A DNA stretch of 64,000 bases from Xanthobacteraceae bacterium (GCA_022844485.1 JALHLQ010000022.1:1-64000); one strand, 5' to 3'; shown: positions 48,392 through 57,375, counted from the stretch's first letter. Numbers and translations are program-made. Notes: a model not told the origin generated them from the letters alone.

Positions 48392-49318
48392 ATGACTCAG
48401 GCTATCCAGGATCAGCGACTAGGCCGCTTCCGGCGCTTCGCTTCCGGCCCCGGCCGGCTTCTGCGGCGCCCACGGACCATCGCGCTTGTTTGCGTCGGCG
48501 TGCTGGCTGCTGCCGGCTGGACGTATCTCGGCTTGTTGGCGGGCGACATGGTCAAGTCGGGTCACGGCGAGGCGCTCGGCCCCGGCATGGGATGGCTGGC
48601 GACGCTCGTCGAGGCCCTTTGCCGGCCGACCTTCGGCGCAAGCTCGGCCCACGCCGGAATGCCGGGCACGGGCGCCTGGAGCCCGGTTGATTTCGGCCTG
48701 ATCCTCCTGATGTGGTGCGCCATGGCACTGGCCATGATGCTGCCGACGGCCGGTCCGATGATCGTGACCTACAGCGAGATCGCCGAGACGGCGTCGGCGA
48801 AAGGCGAGCCTGTCGTCTCCCCGCTGGTGCTCGCGGCAGGCTACACCGCAGTATGGATCGGCTTTGCCGTTGCGGCGACCGCCCTGCAATGGTCGCTCGC
48901 GCAGCTCGCGCTGCTGGATCCCGCCATGCGCTCGACAAGTGTCCTGTTTTCCGGTGCGGTGTTCGCCGGCGCCGGTCTCTATCAGTTCTCCGCGCTCAAA
49001 TACGCCTGCGTCACGCAGTGTCAGCGACCGTTCCCCTTCTTCTTCGCGCATTGGACGTCGCACCCAGAGGGCGTGTTTCGGCTGGGTGTCAGGCAGGGAC
49101 TTTATTGCCTGGGCTGCTGCTGGGCGATGATGCTGGTGATGCTCACCGTCGGACTGATGAATATCGTCTGGATGGCTGCGCTCGGTGCCGTGATGGCCAT
49201 CGAGAAGATCCTGACAACGACACGCTTTAGCCGGGCGATCGGCGTCGTGCTGATCGGCACTGGCGTCCTGCTGATCGTGTCCTCGATCGTGGCGCACTGG
49301 CCCGCTCGCACCGTCTGA
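48392..49318 (+). CDS. DUF2182 integral membrane protein (predicted metal-binding)
   Basis: The 308-residue protein has about seven transmembrane helices and the DUF2182 signatures MWCAMALAMMLPTAGPM, YQFSALKYACVTQCQRPFPFF and LYCLGCCWAMMLVMLTVGLMNIVWMAALG. The pattern of Cys and Met residues inside helices suggests binding of a soft metal such as copper, a family-based guess. The next gene, DUF1326, begins 13 bases later; DUF2182 and DUF1326 genes are frequently neighbours in proteobacteria. The pair runs directly into phosphatidylcholine synthase and an SDR gene, so this is the first gene of a four-gene unit. Confidence 0.87.
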   Translation: MTQAIQDQRLGRFRRFASGPGRLLRRPRTIALVCVGVLAAAGWTYLGLLAGDMVKSGHGEALGPGMGWLATLVEALCRPTFGASSAHAGMPGTGAWSPVDFGLILLMWCAMALAMMLPTAGPMIVTYSEIAETASAKGEPVVSPLVLAAGYTAVWIGFAVAATALQWSLAQLALLDPAMRSTSVLFSGAVFAGAGLYQFSALKYACVTQCQRPFPFFFAHWTSHPEGVFRLGVRQGLYCLGCCWAMMLVMLTVGLMNIVWMAALGAVMAIEKILTTTRFSRAIGVVLIGTGVLLIVSSIVAHWPARTV

Positions 49319-49330
49319 AAGGAAACGACC

Positions 49331-49942
49331 GTGAACGAGTCCTGGACGATCAAAGGCGAATTGGCGCTCTCCTGCAACTGCACGGTCTTCTGCCCTTGCG
49401 TACTCTCGCTCGGTCAGCATCCGCCAACCGAAGGCTACTGCCAGACCTGGATGGGCATTCGCATCGATGAGGGCCGCATTGGCGATGCCAACCTTTCCGG
49501 CGTGAATGTCGGCCTGATCGTCGAAATCCCCGGACTGATGTCGCGCGGCAACTGGACCGCCGGCCTCTTCATCGACGAAAAAGCCTCGATCTACGCCGTC
49601 AAAGGGCTGACCAAGATTTTCACCGGCAAAGCTGGAGGGACAACGGGACTTCTATCCATCCTCGTCGGCAAGTTCCTTGGCGTTCAGCAGGGCAAAATCA
49701 CGTATAAGACCGAAGGCGCGACACGCATTTTCTCTATCGATAAGCTGGTGGAAGGCGCCGTCACGCCGGTCCGGGGCAGTCACAAAGGCGAAGCTGTGGT
49801 TATCCGCAACAGCGAATACTGGATCGCACCGGACGTAACCGTGGCGCGGGCCGATAAATCGCGCGTGCGCGCGTTCGGTCGAAACTGGAATTTCGCCGGC
49901 CGTTCGGCGGAAATCTGCTCGATCGATTGGGGCAATGGCTGA
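49331..49942 (+). CDS. DUF1326 family protein
   Basis: The 203-residue soluble protein matches DUF1326: WTIKGELALSCNCTVFCPCVLSLGQHPPTEGYC with two CxC motifs near the N-terminus, then GVNVGLIVEIPGLMSRGNWTAGLFID and a VRGSHKGEAVVIRNSEYWIAPD segment. The clustered cysteines (CNC, CPC, and a further Cys in GYCQTW) suggest metal or thiol chemistry. No signal peptide is visible. It is 13 bases after DUF2182, and its stop overlaps the start of pcs by eight bases. Function in the family is unknown. Confidence 0.87.
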   Translation: MNESWTIKGELALSCNCTVFCPCVLSLGQHPPTEGYCQTWMGIRIDEGRIGDANLSGVNVGLIVEIPGLMSRGNWTAGLFIDEKASIYAVKGLTKIFTGKAGGTTGLLSILVGKFLGVQQGKITYKTEGATRIFSIDKLVEGAVTPVRGSHKGEAVVIRNSEYWIAPDVTVARADKSRVRAFGRNWNFAGRSAEICSIDWGNG

Positions 49943-50687
49943 AACGCACATGGGATCGCCGGAAGATCCCGTATCGGCCGGGCACCGTTCGGAGCCGTTC
50001 TGGGGACGGCGGCTCGGAGCCTTTTCGGTGCATGTTTTCACCGCATCGGGCGCGGCCCTTGGGTTCCTTGCCTTGATCGCGGCCGTGCGCGGGCAGTGGC
50101 CGCTCATGTTCGCCTGGCTTGGGCTTGCTCTCCTCGTGGATGGCGTCGATGGCGCGATGGCACGACGGCTGCACGTCGCCGAGCGCCTGCCCCGCTGGTC
50201 GGGCGACACGCTCGATCTCATCGTCGACTTTGTCACGTATGTTTTCGTGCCGGCTTACGCGATCGCCGCGAGCGGCTTGCTGCCGACGCTTCTTGCCATT
50301 CCAGCCGGGCTGGCGATCGTCGTGAGCAGCGCGCTCTATTTCGCCGACAAAAGGATGAAGACGGCTGACAATTACTTCTGGGGATTTCCGGCCTTGTGGA
50401 ACGCAGCCGCGTTTTATCTTCTGCTGCTACGGCCAGGCCCGTGGATCACGACGGCGGTTATCGGTGCCCTTGTGGTGACGACCTTCATTCCCTTACCGTT
50501 CGTGCATCCTTTGCGCGTGAGGAAACTCAGAGCGCTCAGTATCATGTTGCTGATCGTCTGGTCTGCTCTGGCGTCTGTCGCCTTGCTGCGAGGACTGGAG
50601 CCGGGTGTCCTTATCACTGCCGGCCTCACGGCGATCGGCCTATATTTTCTGTGCATCGGGCTCTTACGGGGGAGCATTCGCCAGTGA
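49935..50687 (+). CDS. pcs: phosphatidylcholine synthase
   Basis: Pcs condenses CDP-diacylglycerol directly with choline, a lipid-synthesis route found in plant- and host-associated alphaproteobacteria. The 250-residue inner-membrane protein carries the CDP-alcohol phosphotransferase motif in the Pcs variant DGVDGAMARRLHVAERLPRW followed by SGDTLDLIVDFVTYVFVPAY, then VVSSALYFADKRMKTADNYFWGFPALWN. Eight bases of its start overlap the DUF1326 gene and its stop overlaps the SDR start, so it is translationally coupled on both sides. The choline supply is not encoded here. Confidence 0.94.
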   Translation: MAETHMGSPEDPVSAGHRSEPFWGRRLGAFSVHVFTASGAALGFLALIAAVRGQWPLMFAWLGLALLVDGVDGAMARRLHVAERLPRWSGDTLDLIVDFVTYVFVPAYAIAASGLLPTLLAIPAGLAIVVSSALYFADKRMKTADNYFWGFPALWNAAAFYLLLLRPGPWITTAVIGALVVTTFIPLPFVHPLRVRKLRALSIMLLIVWSALASVALLRGLEPGVLITAGLTAIGLYFLCIGLLRGSIRQ

Positions 50688-51427
50688 TGAGCCAGCCTCC
50701 CATTCTCCTTGTGACCGGCGGGAGCCGCGGCATTGGGGCGGCGACAGCGAAACTGGCGGCGTCGCGCGGTTTCGACATCGCCGTGAACTATGTGCGCGAT
50801 CGGGACGCGGCCGAAGCGGTCGTCTCGTTCGCCCGCGACCACGGACGGAAGGCCATCGCCGTTCAAGGCGACATGGCGCGCGAAGACGACATCGAGCGCA
50901 TGTTCGCCGCCGTGGACAAAGATCTCGGGCCGGTGACGCATCTGGTCTACAATTCCGGAATGACCGGCAAGCCCTCGACGGTTGCCGAGGCGGACGCGAG
51001 CACTTTTCGCGAGGTGCTCGATCTCAACGTATTCGGGGCGCTTCTCGTCTGCCGGGCCGCGATCAGGCGCATGGCGCGCAACCGCGGCGGCGCAGGCGGC
51101 TCGATTGTCCTTCTCTCATCCGCAGCCGCAACAATCGGGTCGTCCGGCGAATATGTCTGGTACGCGGCGTCAAAGGGCGCAATCGATTCCATGACGATTG
51201 GCCTCGCTCGCGAGGTGGCGGGGCAGGGGATTCGTGTCAACGCCGTGGCGCCCGGCTTGATCCAAACCGAAATCCATTCTCCCGGTCGCGTCGAGAAGAT
51301 TGCGCCGACCATTCCCTTGGGACGGGCTGGTGATCCCGCGGAAGTCGCCGAGGTCATCCTCTTCCTGCTTTCGGAGGCCGCGTCCTATATGACCGGCTCT
51401 ATCCTGCGCGTGAGCGGAGGACGGTGA
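50687..51427 (+). CDS. short-chain dehydrogenase/reductase
   Basis: The 246-residue protein is a classical SDR of the FabG-like kind: nucleotide-binding TGGSRGIGAATAKLA, catalytic Ser in IVLLSSAAAT, the YAASK motif in WYAASKGAIDSM, and a VNAVAPGLIQTEIHSPGRV segment. The usual NNAG is YNSG. The ATG at 50687 shares one base with the pcs stop (TGATG), so it is coupled to pcs; a GTG just before it would add one residue. The substrate is unknown; adjacency to a phospholipid-synthesis gene suggests a lipid or alcohol. Confidence 0.9.
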   Translation: MSQPPILLVTGGSRGIGAATAKLAASRGFDIAVNYVRDRDAAEAVVSFARDHGRKAIAVQGDMAREDDIERMFAAVDKDLGPVTHLVYNSGMTGKPSTVAEADASTFREVLDLNVFGALLVCRAAIRRMARNRGGAGGSIVLLSSAAATIGSSGEYVWYAASKGAIDSMTIGLAREVAGQGIRVNAVAPGLIQTEIHSPGRVEKIAPTIPLGRAGDPAEVAEVILFLLSEAASYMTGSILRVSGGR

Positions 51428-51525
51428 GGACATAGCCTCGCCCTATGGATCAGCGCTGATTTCCCTACGCGCACAGCGACTTGTGCATCGACCTGTGATA
51501 GAGGCGAAGCGTCCGTGGAGGTCCC

Positions 51526-52356
51526 GTGAAACGCCTTGTCTTCCTTGCGACGCTTGTTCTGAGCGCGCTCTCGCAAACGCTGCCCGCCGCTGCGCAGGAG
51601 CGGTTCATCACGCTGGCCTCGACCACCTCGACCGAACAGTCGGGACTGTTCGGACATATCATTCCCCTGTTTCAGCAGGCGACCGGCATCAATGTTCGAG
51701 TGGTGGCGGTCGGGACCGGCCAGGCGCTTGCTATCGGCGCGCGCGGCGATGCCGATGCCCTGCTCGTGCATGATCGCCCAGGCGAGGACCGGTTCGTCTC
51801 GGCCGGCGACGGGATCGATCGGCGCGACGTGATGTTCAACGATTTCGTCATCATTGGACCGCGCAACGATCCCGCCGGGATTCGCGGCCTGCGCGACGCG
51901 AAAGAGGCTTTGCGCCGAATCGCGAGAGCGAAAGCGCCGTTTGTTTCGCGGGGCGACGACAGCGGCACCCATCGCACGGAACGCCGCCTGTGGGTCTCAG
52001 CCGGAATCGACCTGAGCAAGGGCGACAGCGGCTGGTATCGCGAACTTGGCTCCGGCATGGGGCCGACGCTCAATACGGCCGCGGGCATGAACGCCTACGT
52101 GCTGGCGGATCGCGCCACATGGGCGAATTTCCGCAACCGCGCGGAGCTTGAAATCCTGGCCGAGGGAGATCCCGGGCTGTTCAATCCCTATGGCTCGATC
52201 CTCGTGAATCCGGCGAAAGGGGCGCATATCAGGTCTGCGGATGCGCGCATCTGGCACGAATGGCTGACCTCCGACGCGGGCCGTGCGGCGATCTCGTCCT
52301 TCAGAATCAACGGCGAGCAACTGTTCTTTGCGCCGCTCGCGACGCCGCGCAGCTAG
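51526..52356 (+). CDS. tupA: tungstate ABC transporter substrate-binding protein
   Basis: TupA-type proteins bind tungstate (or molybdate) in the periplasm. The 276-residue protein starts at GTG 51526 (GGAGGTCCC upstream) with a Sec signal (MKRLVFLATLVLSALSQTLPAAAQ) and has the oxyanion-binding ASTTSTEQSGLFGHIIP motif, the VVAVGTGQALAIGARGDADALLVHDRPGEDRF region, and RGDDSGTHRTERRLW. The permease follows 15 bases later. The window encodes a molybdenum hydroxylase far upstream, so metal-oxyanion uptake would be of use, but no link is shown. Confidence 0.92.
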   Translation: MKRLVFLATLVLSALSQTLPAAAQERFITLASTTSTEQSGLFGHIIPLFQQATGINVRVVAVGTGQALAIGARGDADALLVHDRPGEDRFVSAGDGIDRRDVMFNDFVIIGPRNDPAGIRGLRDAKEALRRIARAKAPFVSRGDDSGTHRTERRLWVSAGIDLSKGDSGWYRELGSGMGPTLNTAAGMNAYVLADRATWANFRNRAELEILAEGDPGLFNPYGSILVNPAKGAHIRSADARIWHEWLTSDAGRAAISSFRINGEQLFFAPLATPRS

Positions 52357-52371
52357 CACGTTGCGCCGGCG

Positions 52372-53070
52372 ATGGAGACATTCGGTCAGGCCTTCGCCGC
52401 GGCGGTGGCGCTGATCGCAGGCGGCGATCCCGAACTCTTCGAGATCATCGCGCTTTCGCTCCAGGTCAGCCTGACCGCCGCCCTCATCGGTTTCGCCATT
52501 GGAGCCCCGCTCGGCGCAATGGCGGCGATCGTGCCGTTTCCGGGACGGAAGGGCGTTCTCGTCATTGTAAACGCGCTGCTCGGCCTGCCGCCGGTCGTGG
52601 TAGGCCTGATCGTCTATCTCCTGGTGTCGCGCGCAGGGCCGCTCGGGCCTCTCGGTCTTCTTTTCACACCTACCGCGATGATTATCGCGCAGGTCATCCT
52701 CACCACGCCGATCACGATGGCGCTCGCCCATCGCGTGGCCGAGGCCTTGTGGACGGACTACGGCGATGCTCTGATCGTCGATGGTGCGTCACGCCTGCGC
52801 GCGGCGGCCGCACTGATAGCCATGGGCCGGGCCGGCCTCGTGACGGCGTTCATGACTGCCTTCGGACGCGCCATCGCGGAGGTGGGAGCTATCATCATTG
52901 TGGGCGGGAATATCCGCGGCTACACGCGGACCATGACCACGGCGATCGCGCTTGAGACGAGCAAAGGCGAATTGGCGCTCGCTCTCGGTCTTGGCCTAAT
53001 CCTCATTGCCCTCACCCTCATTGTCAGCGCCGCTGCTTTTGTCCTAAACCGGTCGGTGTCCGCCCGCTGA
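52372..53070 (+). CDS. tupB: tungstate ABC transporter permease
   Basis: The 232-residue protein has about five transmembrane helices and an ABC permease EAA loop (WTDYGDALIVDGASRLRAAAALIAMGRAGLVTAFMTAFGRAIAEVGAIIIVGG), characteristic of TupB/ModB-like permeases. It is expected to form the inner-membrane channel with TupA as binding protein. A tupC ATPase normally completes the operon, but the next gene, 38 bases on, is a quinone reductase and no ABC ATPase occurs anywhere in the window, so a shared ATPase from elsewhere is needed. Confidence 0.92.
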   Translation: METFGQAFAAAVALIAGGDPELFEIIALSLQVSLTAALIGFAIGAPLGAMAAIVPFPGRKGVLVIVNALLGLPPVVVGLIVYLLVSRAGPLGPLGLLFTPTAMIIAQVILTTPITMALAHRVAEALWTDYGDALIVDGASRLRAAAALIAMGRAGLVTAFMTAFGRAIAEVGAIIIVGGNIRGYTRTMTTAIALETSKGELALALGLGLILIALTLIVSAAAFVLNRSVSAR

Positions 53071-53107
53071 TGGACGATTTCACACAACGAAAACTGGGGA
53101 GGTTGCC

Positions 53108-54082
53108 ATGGTCGCTGCGGTCCGGGTTCACAAGCACGGAGGACCGGAAGTCCTCACCTTCGAGGAGGTCGACGTTCCCGCGCCCGGGCCGGGCCAGATC
53201 CGGGTGAAGCAGCACGCCTGCGGCATCAACTATATCGACACCTACTTTCGCGTCGGGATGTATCCGGCGCCGACCATGCCCTTTGTTGCCGGGAACGAGG
53301 GAGCCGGCGAGGTGACCGCGGTCGGTCCGGGAGTCACCGACATCAAGGTCGGCGATCGCATCGCCTATGTCGTCGCGCTCGGCGGCTATGCGGCGGAGCG
53401 GCTTCTGCCCGCCGACCGCGTCGTCAAGATGCCGCCCTCGATTTCCTATGAGCAGGCGGCCGGGATGATGCTCAAGGGAATGACCGCTCGCTATCTCTTG
53501 CGCAAGACCTACAAGGTCGAGAAGGGCACGAGCCTTCTCATCCACGCTGCCGCCGGCGGCGTCGGCTCAATTCTCAGCCAGTGGGCGAACCACCTCGGCG
53601 CGACCGTGATCGGCACGGTGGGCGACAAGCAGAAGGGCGAGCTGGCCAAGAAGCAAGGATGCCACCACGTTATCCTCTACCGCGACGAGGATTTCGTCGC
53701 GCGCGTGAAGGAGATCACCGGCGGCAAGCTCTGCGACGTGGTTTATGACGGCGTCGGCAAGGCGACTTTTCCGGCCTCGCTTGATTGCATCCGGCCGATC
53801 GGGCTGTTCTGCAGCTTCGGCAGCGCGTCCGGCTCCATCGACGCGTTCAACATCAACCTGCTGCAGGCGAAGGGATCGCTGTTCGCGACGCGGCCGACGC
53901 TCAACACCTATACGGCCAAGCGCGAGGATCTGGTCGAGACGGCGAACGATCTGTTCGACGTGGTCTCCAAGGGCCTGGTGAAGATTCCGGTGACGCAGAA
54001 GTACGCGCTCAAGGACGCCGTGAAGGCGCACCAGGACCTCGAAGGACGGAAGACGACCGGATCCTCCATCCTGACGCCCTGA
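53108..54082 (+). CDS. qor: NADPH:quinone oxidoreductase (zinc-less alcohol dehydrogenase family)
   Basis: The 324-residue protein belongs to the quinone-reductase branch of medium-chain dehydrogenases: HACGINYIDTYFRVG, VPFVAGNEGAGEV-like PFVAGNEGAGEVTAVG, and the nucleotide-binding LLIHAAAGGVGSILSQWAN, with VYDGVGKATFPASLDCIRPIGLFCSFG. Zinc ligands of true alcohol dehydrogenases are absent. It would reduce quinones by NADPH in the cytosol, a detoxification role. A good GGGGAGG ribosome site precedes the ATG. It sits between tupB and nnrD in one direction and may be co-transcribed with either. Confidence 0.93.
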   Translation: MVAAVRVHKHGGPEVLTFEEVDVPAPGPGQIRVKQHACGINYIDTYFRVGMYPAPTMPFVAGNEGAGEVTAVGPGVTDIKVGDRIAYVVALGGYAAERLLPADRVVKMPPSISYEQAAGMMLKGMTARYLLRKTYKVEKGTSLLIHAAAGGVGSILSQWANHLGATVIGTVGDKQKGELAKKQGCHHVILYRDEDFVARVKEITGGKLCDVVYDGVGKATFPASLDCIRPIGLFCSFGSASGSIDAFNINLLQAKGSLFATRPTLNTYTAKREDLVETANDLFDVVSKGLVKIPVTQKYALKDAVKAHQDLEGRKTTGSSILTP

Positions 54083-54153
54083 TCCCTCAAGACGCGCGAG
54101 GCGCGAAGAGCATTTCCGGCCAAGCGGGAGAGGCGCTCGTCAAGGGCAAAGAA

Positions 54154-55638
54154 ATGATCGAGCTCTTGACCACTGACGAGATGGCGAAGGCCGATCGGCT
54201 GACGATCGCCGGCGGCGTGAGCGGCGTCGAGTTGATGGAGAAGGCTGGCGTGGCGGTCGCCGACTGCGTCGCCCGGCAATATCCGCTAGGCGCGAATGTC
54301 GTCGTCGTGGCGGGGCCCGGCAACAACGGAGGCGACGGATTCGTCGCCGCGCGCGTGCTCGCGGCGCGCGGCTACAAAGTGCGAATCCTGCTTGCAGGCG
54401 AACGCGAGACGCTCAGGGGCGACGCGGCGGAAGCCGCGCGCAAGTGGAAAGGCGCGGTTGAACCGGCCGATCCGGCGCGCCTGGGCGAAGCCGGCGTCAT
54501 TATCGATGCGCTCTTCGGAGCGGGGCTCGATCGCCCGGTCGAAGGCTTGGCCCGCGCCTTGATCGAGGCCATGAATGCCGGCGGAAAACCGATCGTCGCC
54601 GTCGACCTGCCGAGCGGCATCAACGGCACGACGGGCGCGGTGATGGGGGTCGCCGCGCGCGCGAGAGAGAGCGTCACTTTCTTCCGCCGCAAGCCCGGAC
54701 ACCTGCTGCTTCCCGGGCGGATCCATTGCGGCAAGGTGAGGGTCGCCGATATCGGCATTCCGGAGTCTGTGCTCGCGGAGGTACGACCGCAGACATTTGC
54801 GAACACGCCCACGCTTTGGGGCAAGAGCTTTCCGGCGCCGCGCCGCGATGGGCACAAATATACGCGCGGTCACACGGTGATCGTCTCCGGCGCGATGCCG
54901 CGCACGGGCGCGGCGCGGCTCGCGGCGCGCGGCGCGCTTCGTGCCGGCGCAGGGCTGGTGACGATCGCATCGCCGCGCGATGCGCTGCTCGTCCATGCCG
55001 CCACGAATCTCGCGGTCATGGTGCGCCCAGTGGACGGATCGGCCGAGTTGTCGCAGCTTCTGAGCAATCCGCGCTTCAATGCGATCGTGCTCGGCCCCGC
55101 CGGCGGAGTCGGCCAGGGGATGCGTGAAAACGTACTTGCCGCGCTCGATGGCGAGCGCGCGGTCGTGCTGGATGCCGACGCGCTGACGAGTTTCGAACCC
55201 TATCCCATGCCGCTGTTCGCAGCCATTGCGCCGCACAAGGCGCCCGTCGTCCTCACGCCGCACGAGGGTGAGTTCGAGCGGCTGTTCCCAAACATCGCCG
55301 GCGCGTCGAAGCTCGAGCGCGCGCGGGTCGCGGCGAAAGTGTCAGAGGCGGTCGTCTTGCTAAAGGGACCGGATACGGTGGTCGCCGCTCCCGACGGGCG
55401 CGCTTGTATCGCAGAGAATGCGCCGCCATGGCTTGCGACCGCAGGCTCCGGCGATGTCCTCGCCGGCTTTATCGCTGGATGCCTGGCGCAAGGCATGCCG
55501 GGATTTGAGGCGGCCTGTGCGGCGGTCTGGCTGCATGGGGAGGCCGCGAGCGACTTCGGTCCGGGTCTGATCGCGGAAGACTTGTCCGAGACGCTTCCGC
55601 GCGTGCTGCGGAAACTGTTTGCGGAGCTTGCGTCCTAG
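54154..55638 (+). CDS. nnrD: bifunctional NAD(P)H-hydrate epimerase / ADP-dependent dehydratase
   Basis: This enzyme repairs hydrated NADH and NADPH. From ATG 54154 (AAGGGCAAAG upstream) the 494-residue protein has the N-terminal NnrE epimerase domain (VVVVAGPGNNGGDGFVAARVLA, AVDLPSGING) and the C-terminal NnrD kinase-fold dehydratase (KYTRGHTVIVSGAMPRTGAARLAARGALRAGAGLVTIA, VVLDADALTSF, VVLTPHEGEF, LATAGSGDVLAGFIAG). Earlier in-frame codons from 53785 overlap qor and are rejected. Its stop shares the palindrome CTAG with the convergent multicopper oxidase gene. Confidence 0.95.
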   Translation: MIELLTTDEMAKADRLTIAGGVSGVELMEKAGVAVADCVARQYPLGANVVVVAGPGNNGGDGFVAARVLAARGYKVRILLAGERETLRGDAAEAARKWKGAVEPADPARLGEAGVIIDALFGAGLDRPVEGLARALIEAMNAGGKPIVAVDLPSGINGTTGAVMGVAARARESVTFFRRKPGHLLLPGRIHCGKVRVADIGIPESVLAEVRPQTFANTPTLWGKSFPAPRRDGHKYTRGHTVIVSGAMPRTGAARLAARGALRAGAGLVTIASPRDALLVHAATNLAVMVRPVDGSAELSQLLSNPRFNAIVLGPAGGVGQGMRENVLAALDGERAVVLDADALTSFEPYPMPLFAAIAPHKAPVVLTPHEGEFERLFPNIAGASKLERARVAAKVSEAVVLLKGPDTVVAAPDGRACIAENAPPWLATAGSGDVLAGFIAGCLAQGMPGFEAACAAVWLHGEAASDFGPGLIAEDLSETLPRVLRKLFAELAS

Positions 55639-57107
55639 ACGACCTCGAACCACGCACTCATCCCGGTCTCCTGGTGCTCCAGCATGTGGCAATGGATCAT
55701 CCACTTGCCGGGATTGTCGGCGACGAAGGCGATCCGTGCGGTCTCCATCGGCTGCACCGTTACGGTGTCGAGCCAATAGGGTTTCCAGCCGTCGTCGAGA
55801 TTGTCGAGCAGCCGGAAATGGTGCCCGTGGATGTGCATCGCGTGCGGGAACGCCGTGCGGTTCGGAAACGCCATCACCACTGTGAGTCCGCGCTTGACCG
55901 AGAGGAGCGGCGGGCCATCGTGGCCGGAGGAGGCCTGGCCCGCAAGCGTCCAAATGCGCGCGTTCGGATCGATTCCGTGGCCTGGGACCTCGCCGCGCCG
56001 CATGCCCATGCCCGGCCCCATGCCGCGGCCCATCATACCCCCCATGCCGCCGCCCATCATCATCCCGCCCATGGCGCCGCCCTCGATCGGCGCATCGATT
56101 CGAAGCGCGCCGCGGAAGTCCATGCGCCCGGGCAGAGGATTGTCCGGGAGCGGCTTGGCTTCGGGCCGAGGCTCGGGCCGAACAGGCGGGCCGTCCCCAT
56201 AGGCGAGGCGGACGATCGGGAGATCGTCGCCGTAGCCGGAGAGGATGATCGGAGCGCTCGCGCCGGCATCGAGCGTCATGTCGACAAAGAGGTCGACGCG
56301 GTTGCCTGGTCCTAGAACGACGCCGCCCTCGCGCGCGAAGAAGGGCTCCGCCGGCTGGCCGTCAATCGCCATCACGCGCGCTTGGTGCCGATCGATGCGG
56401 AGCCGCATCAGCCGCGCATTGGCGACGTTGATCAGCCGCAGCCGCAGCCGTTGATTCTTGCGGACCGGGATTTCCAGACCCGGCCGTCCGTTGACGGTGA
56501 GATGCTCGCCAATGCGGCCCGCATGTGCGGCGTCGTGGAAGGACCGGAACGAGGCGGTGTCCAGGGCGCCTGAGCCGGTGAGCCGCCAATCGTCGAAAAG
56601 AAGCGCTACATCCTGGTCCACATCGAGGGGCTCGGTTTCATCCACAATCAGGACGCCGGAAAGGCCGCGTTCGAGTTGCTCGGACGAGTATTGATGCGGG
56701 TGATACCAGAACGTGCCGGCGTCGGGCGCGACGAAGCGATAGTCGAAGGTCTCGCCCGGGGCGACCGCCTTTTGCGTGAGATGCGGCACGCCGTCCATCG
56801 CATTGGCGATGCGGATGCCATGCCAGTGGACTGTCGTCGGCTCGGGCAGGCCGTTGAGCAGGCGAACGCGAACCTCCTCTCCCTGCTTGACCCGGAGGAT
56901 CGGGCCGGGAACCGCGCCGTCATAGCCCCAGATCTCCGTCTCTTTGCCGCCGCCGCGCAGCGGAGCCATGCCCGGCTTGGCGCGCATCTCGCGATACCCA
57001 TCGCGAGCCGGCGCCGGCAGGATCCCGACGCGAGCGAGCGGGATGGCGGTCAGCGCCAATCCCGCGGCACCAAGGACACGGCGGCGCGTAAGGCATCCAG
57101 AGCTCAT
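55635..57107 (-). CDS. Tat-exported multicopper oxidase with methionine-rich insert (CueO-like)
   Basis: The 490-residue protein carries a twin-arginine signal (TRRRVLGAAGLALTAIPLA) and all four copper-binding histidine motifs: HWHG at 94-97, HPH at 136-138, MHIHGHHF at 424-431 and IHCHMLEHQETGM at 471-483. The trinuclear and type 1 centres are thus complete. Between the second and third cupredoxin domains lies a Gly/Met-rich stretch at 346-369 containing ten Met residues, like the Cu(I)-binding loop of CueO. A periplasmic cuprous oxidase role in copper tolerance is likely. It converges on nnrD and is divergent from the tRNA-Leu region. Confidence 0.94.
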   Translation of the reverse strand: MSSGCLTRRRVLGAAGLALTAIPLARVGILPAPARDGYREMRAKPGMAPLRGGGKETEIWGYDGAVPGPILRVKQGEEVRVRLLNGLPEPTTVHWHGIRIANAMDGVPHLTQKAVAPGETFDYRFVAPDAGTFWYHPHQYSSEQLERGLSGVLIVDETEPLDVDQDVALLFDDWRLTGSGALDTASFRSFHDAAHAGRIGEHLTVNGRPGLEIPVRKNQRLRLRLINVANARLMRLRIDRHQARVMAIDGQPAEPFFAREGGVVLGPGNRVDLFVDMTLDAGASAPIILSGYGDDLPIVRLAYGDGPPVRPEPRPEAKPLPDNPLPGRMDFRGALRIDAPIEGGAMGGMMMGGGMGGMMGRGMGPGMGMRRGEVPGHGIDPNARIWTLAGQASSGHDGPPLLSVKRGLTVVMAFPNRTAFPHAMHIHGHHFRLLDNLDDGWKPYWLDTVTVQPMETARIAFVADNPGKWMIHCHMLEHQETGMSAWFEVV

Positions 57108-57218
57108 CGATCCGACTCCCGCAGTTTGCCTGCTTGTATTCGAAGTCTTGAATATCTCAAGTTACAGTTCGGTTAGGCAGCGCGATCCGGGTGAATTGGA
57201 GCGTTCGCTCAATTTTGC

Positions 57219-57247
57219 TTGCTACGATCAGCGCCCGACATGATATA
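57219..57247 (+). promoter_or_regulatory. probable promoter of tRNA-Leu
   Basis: TTGCTA (57219-57224) and GATATA (57242-57247) are separated by 17 bases, followed by a GC-rich discriminator region and a GCCCCGC/GCGGGGC hairpin (57249-57269). The tRNA begins at 57291. Match to the sigma70 consensus is moderate; position and spacing are right. Confidence 0.5.
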
Positions 57248-57290
57248 AGCCCCGCCGCCTGAGCGGGGCCGCCTGCCACAGGTTGCCCGA

Positions 57291-57375
<85 letters not shown>

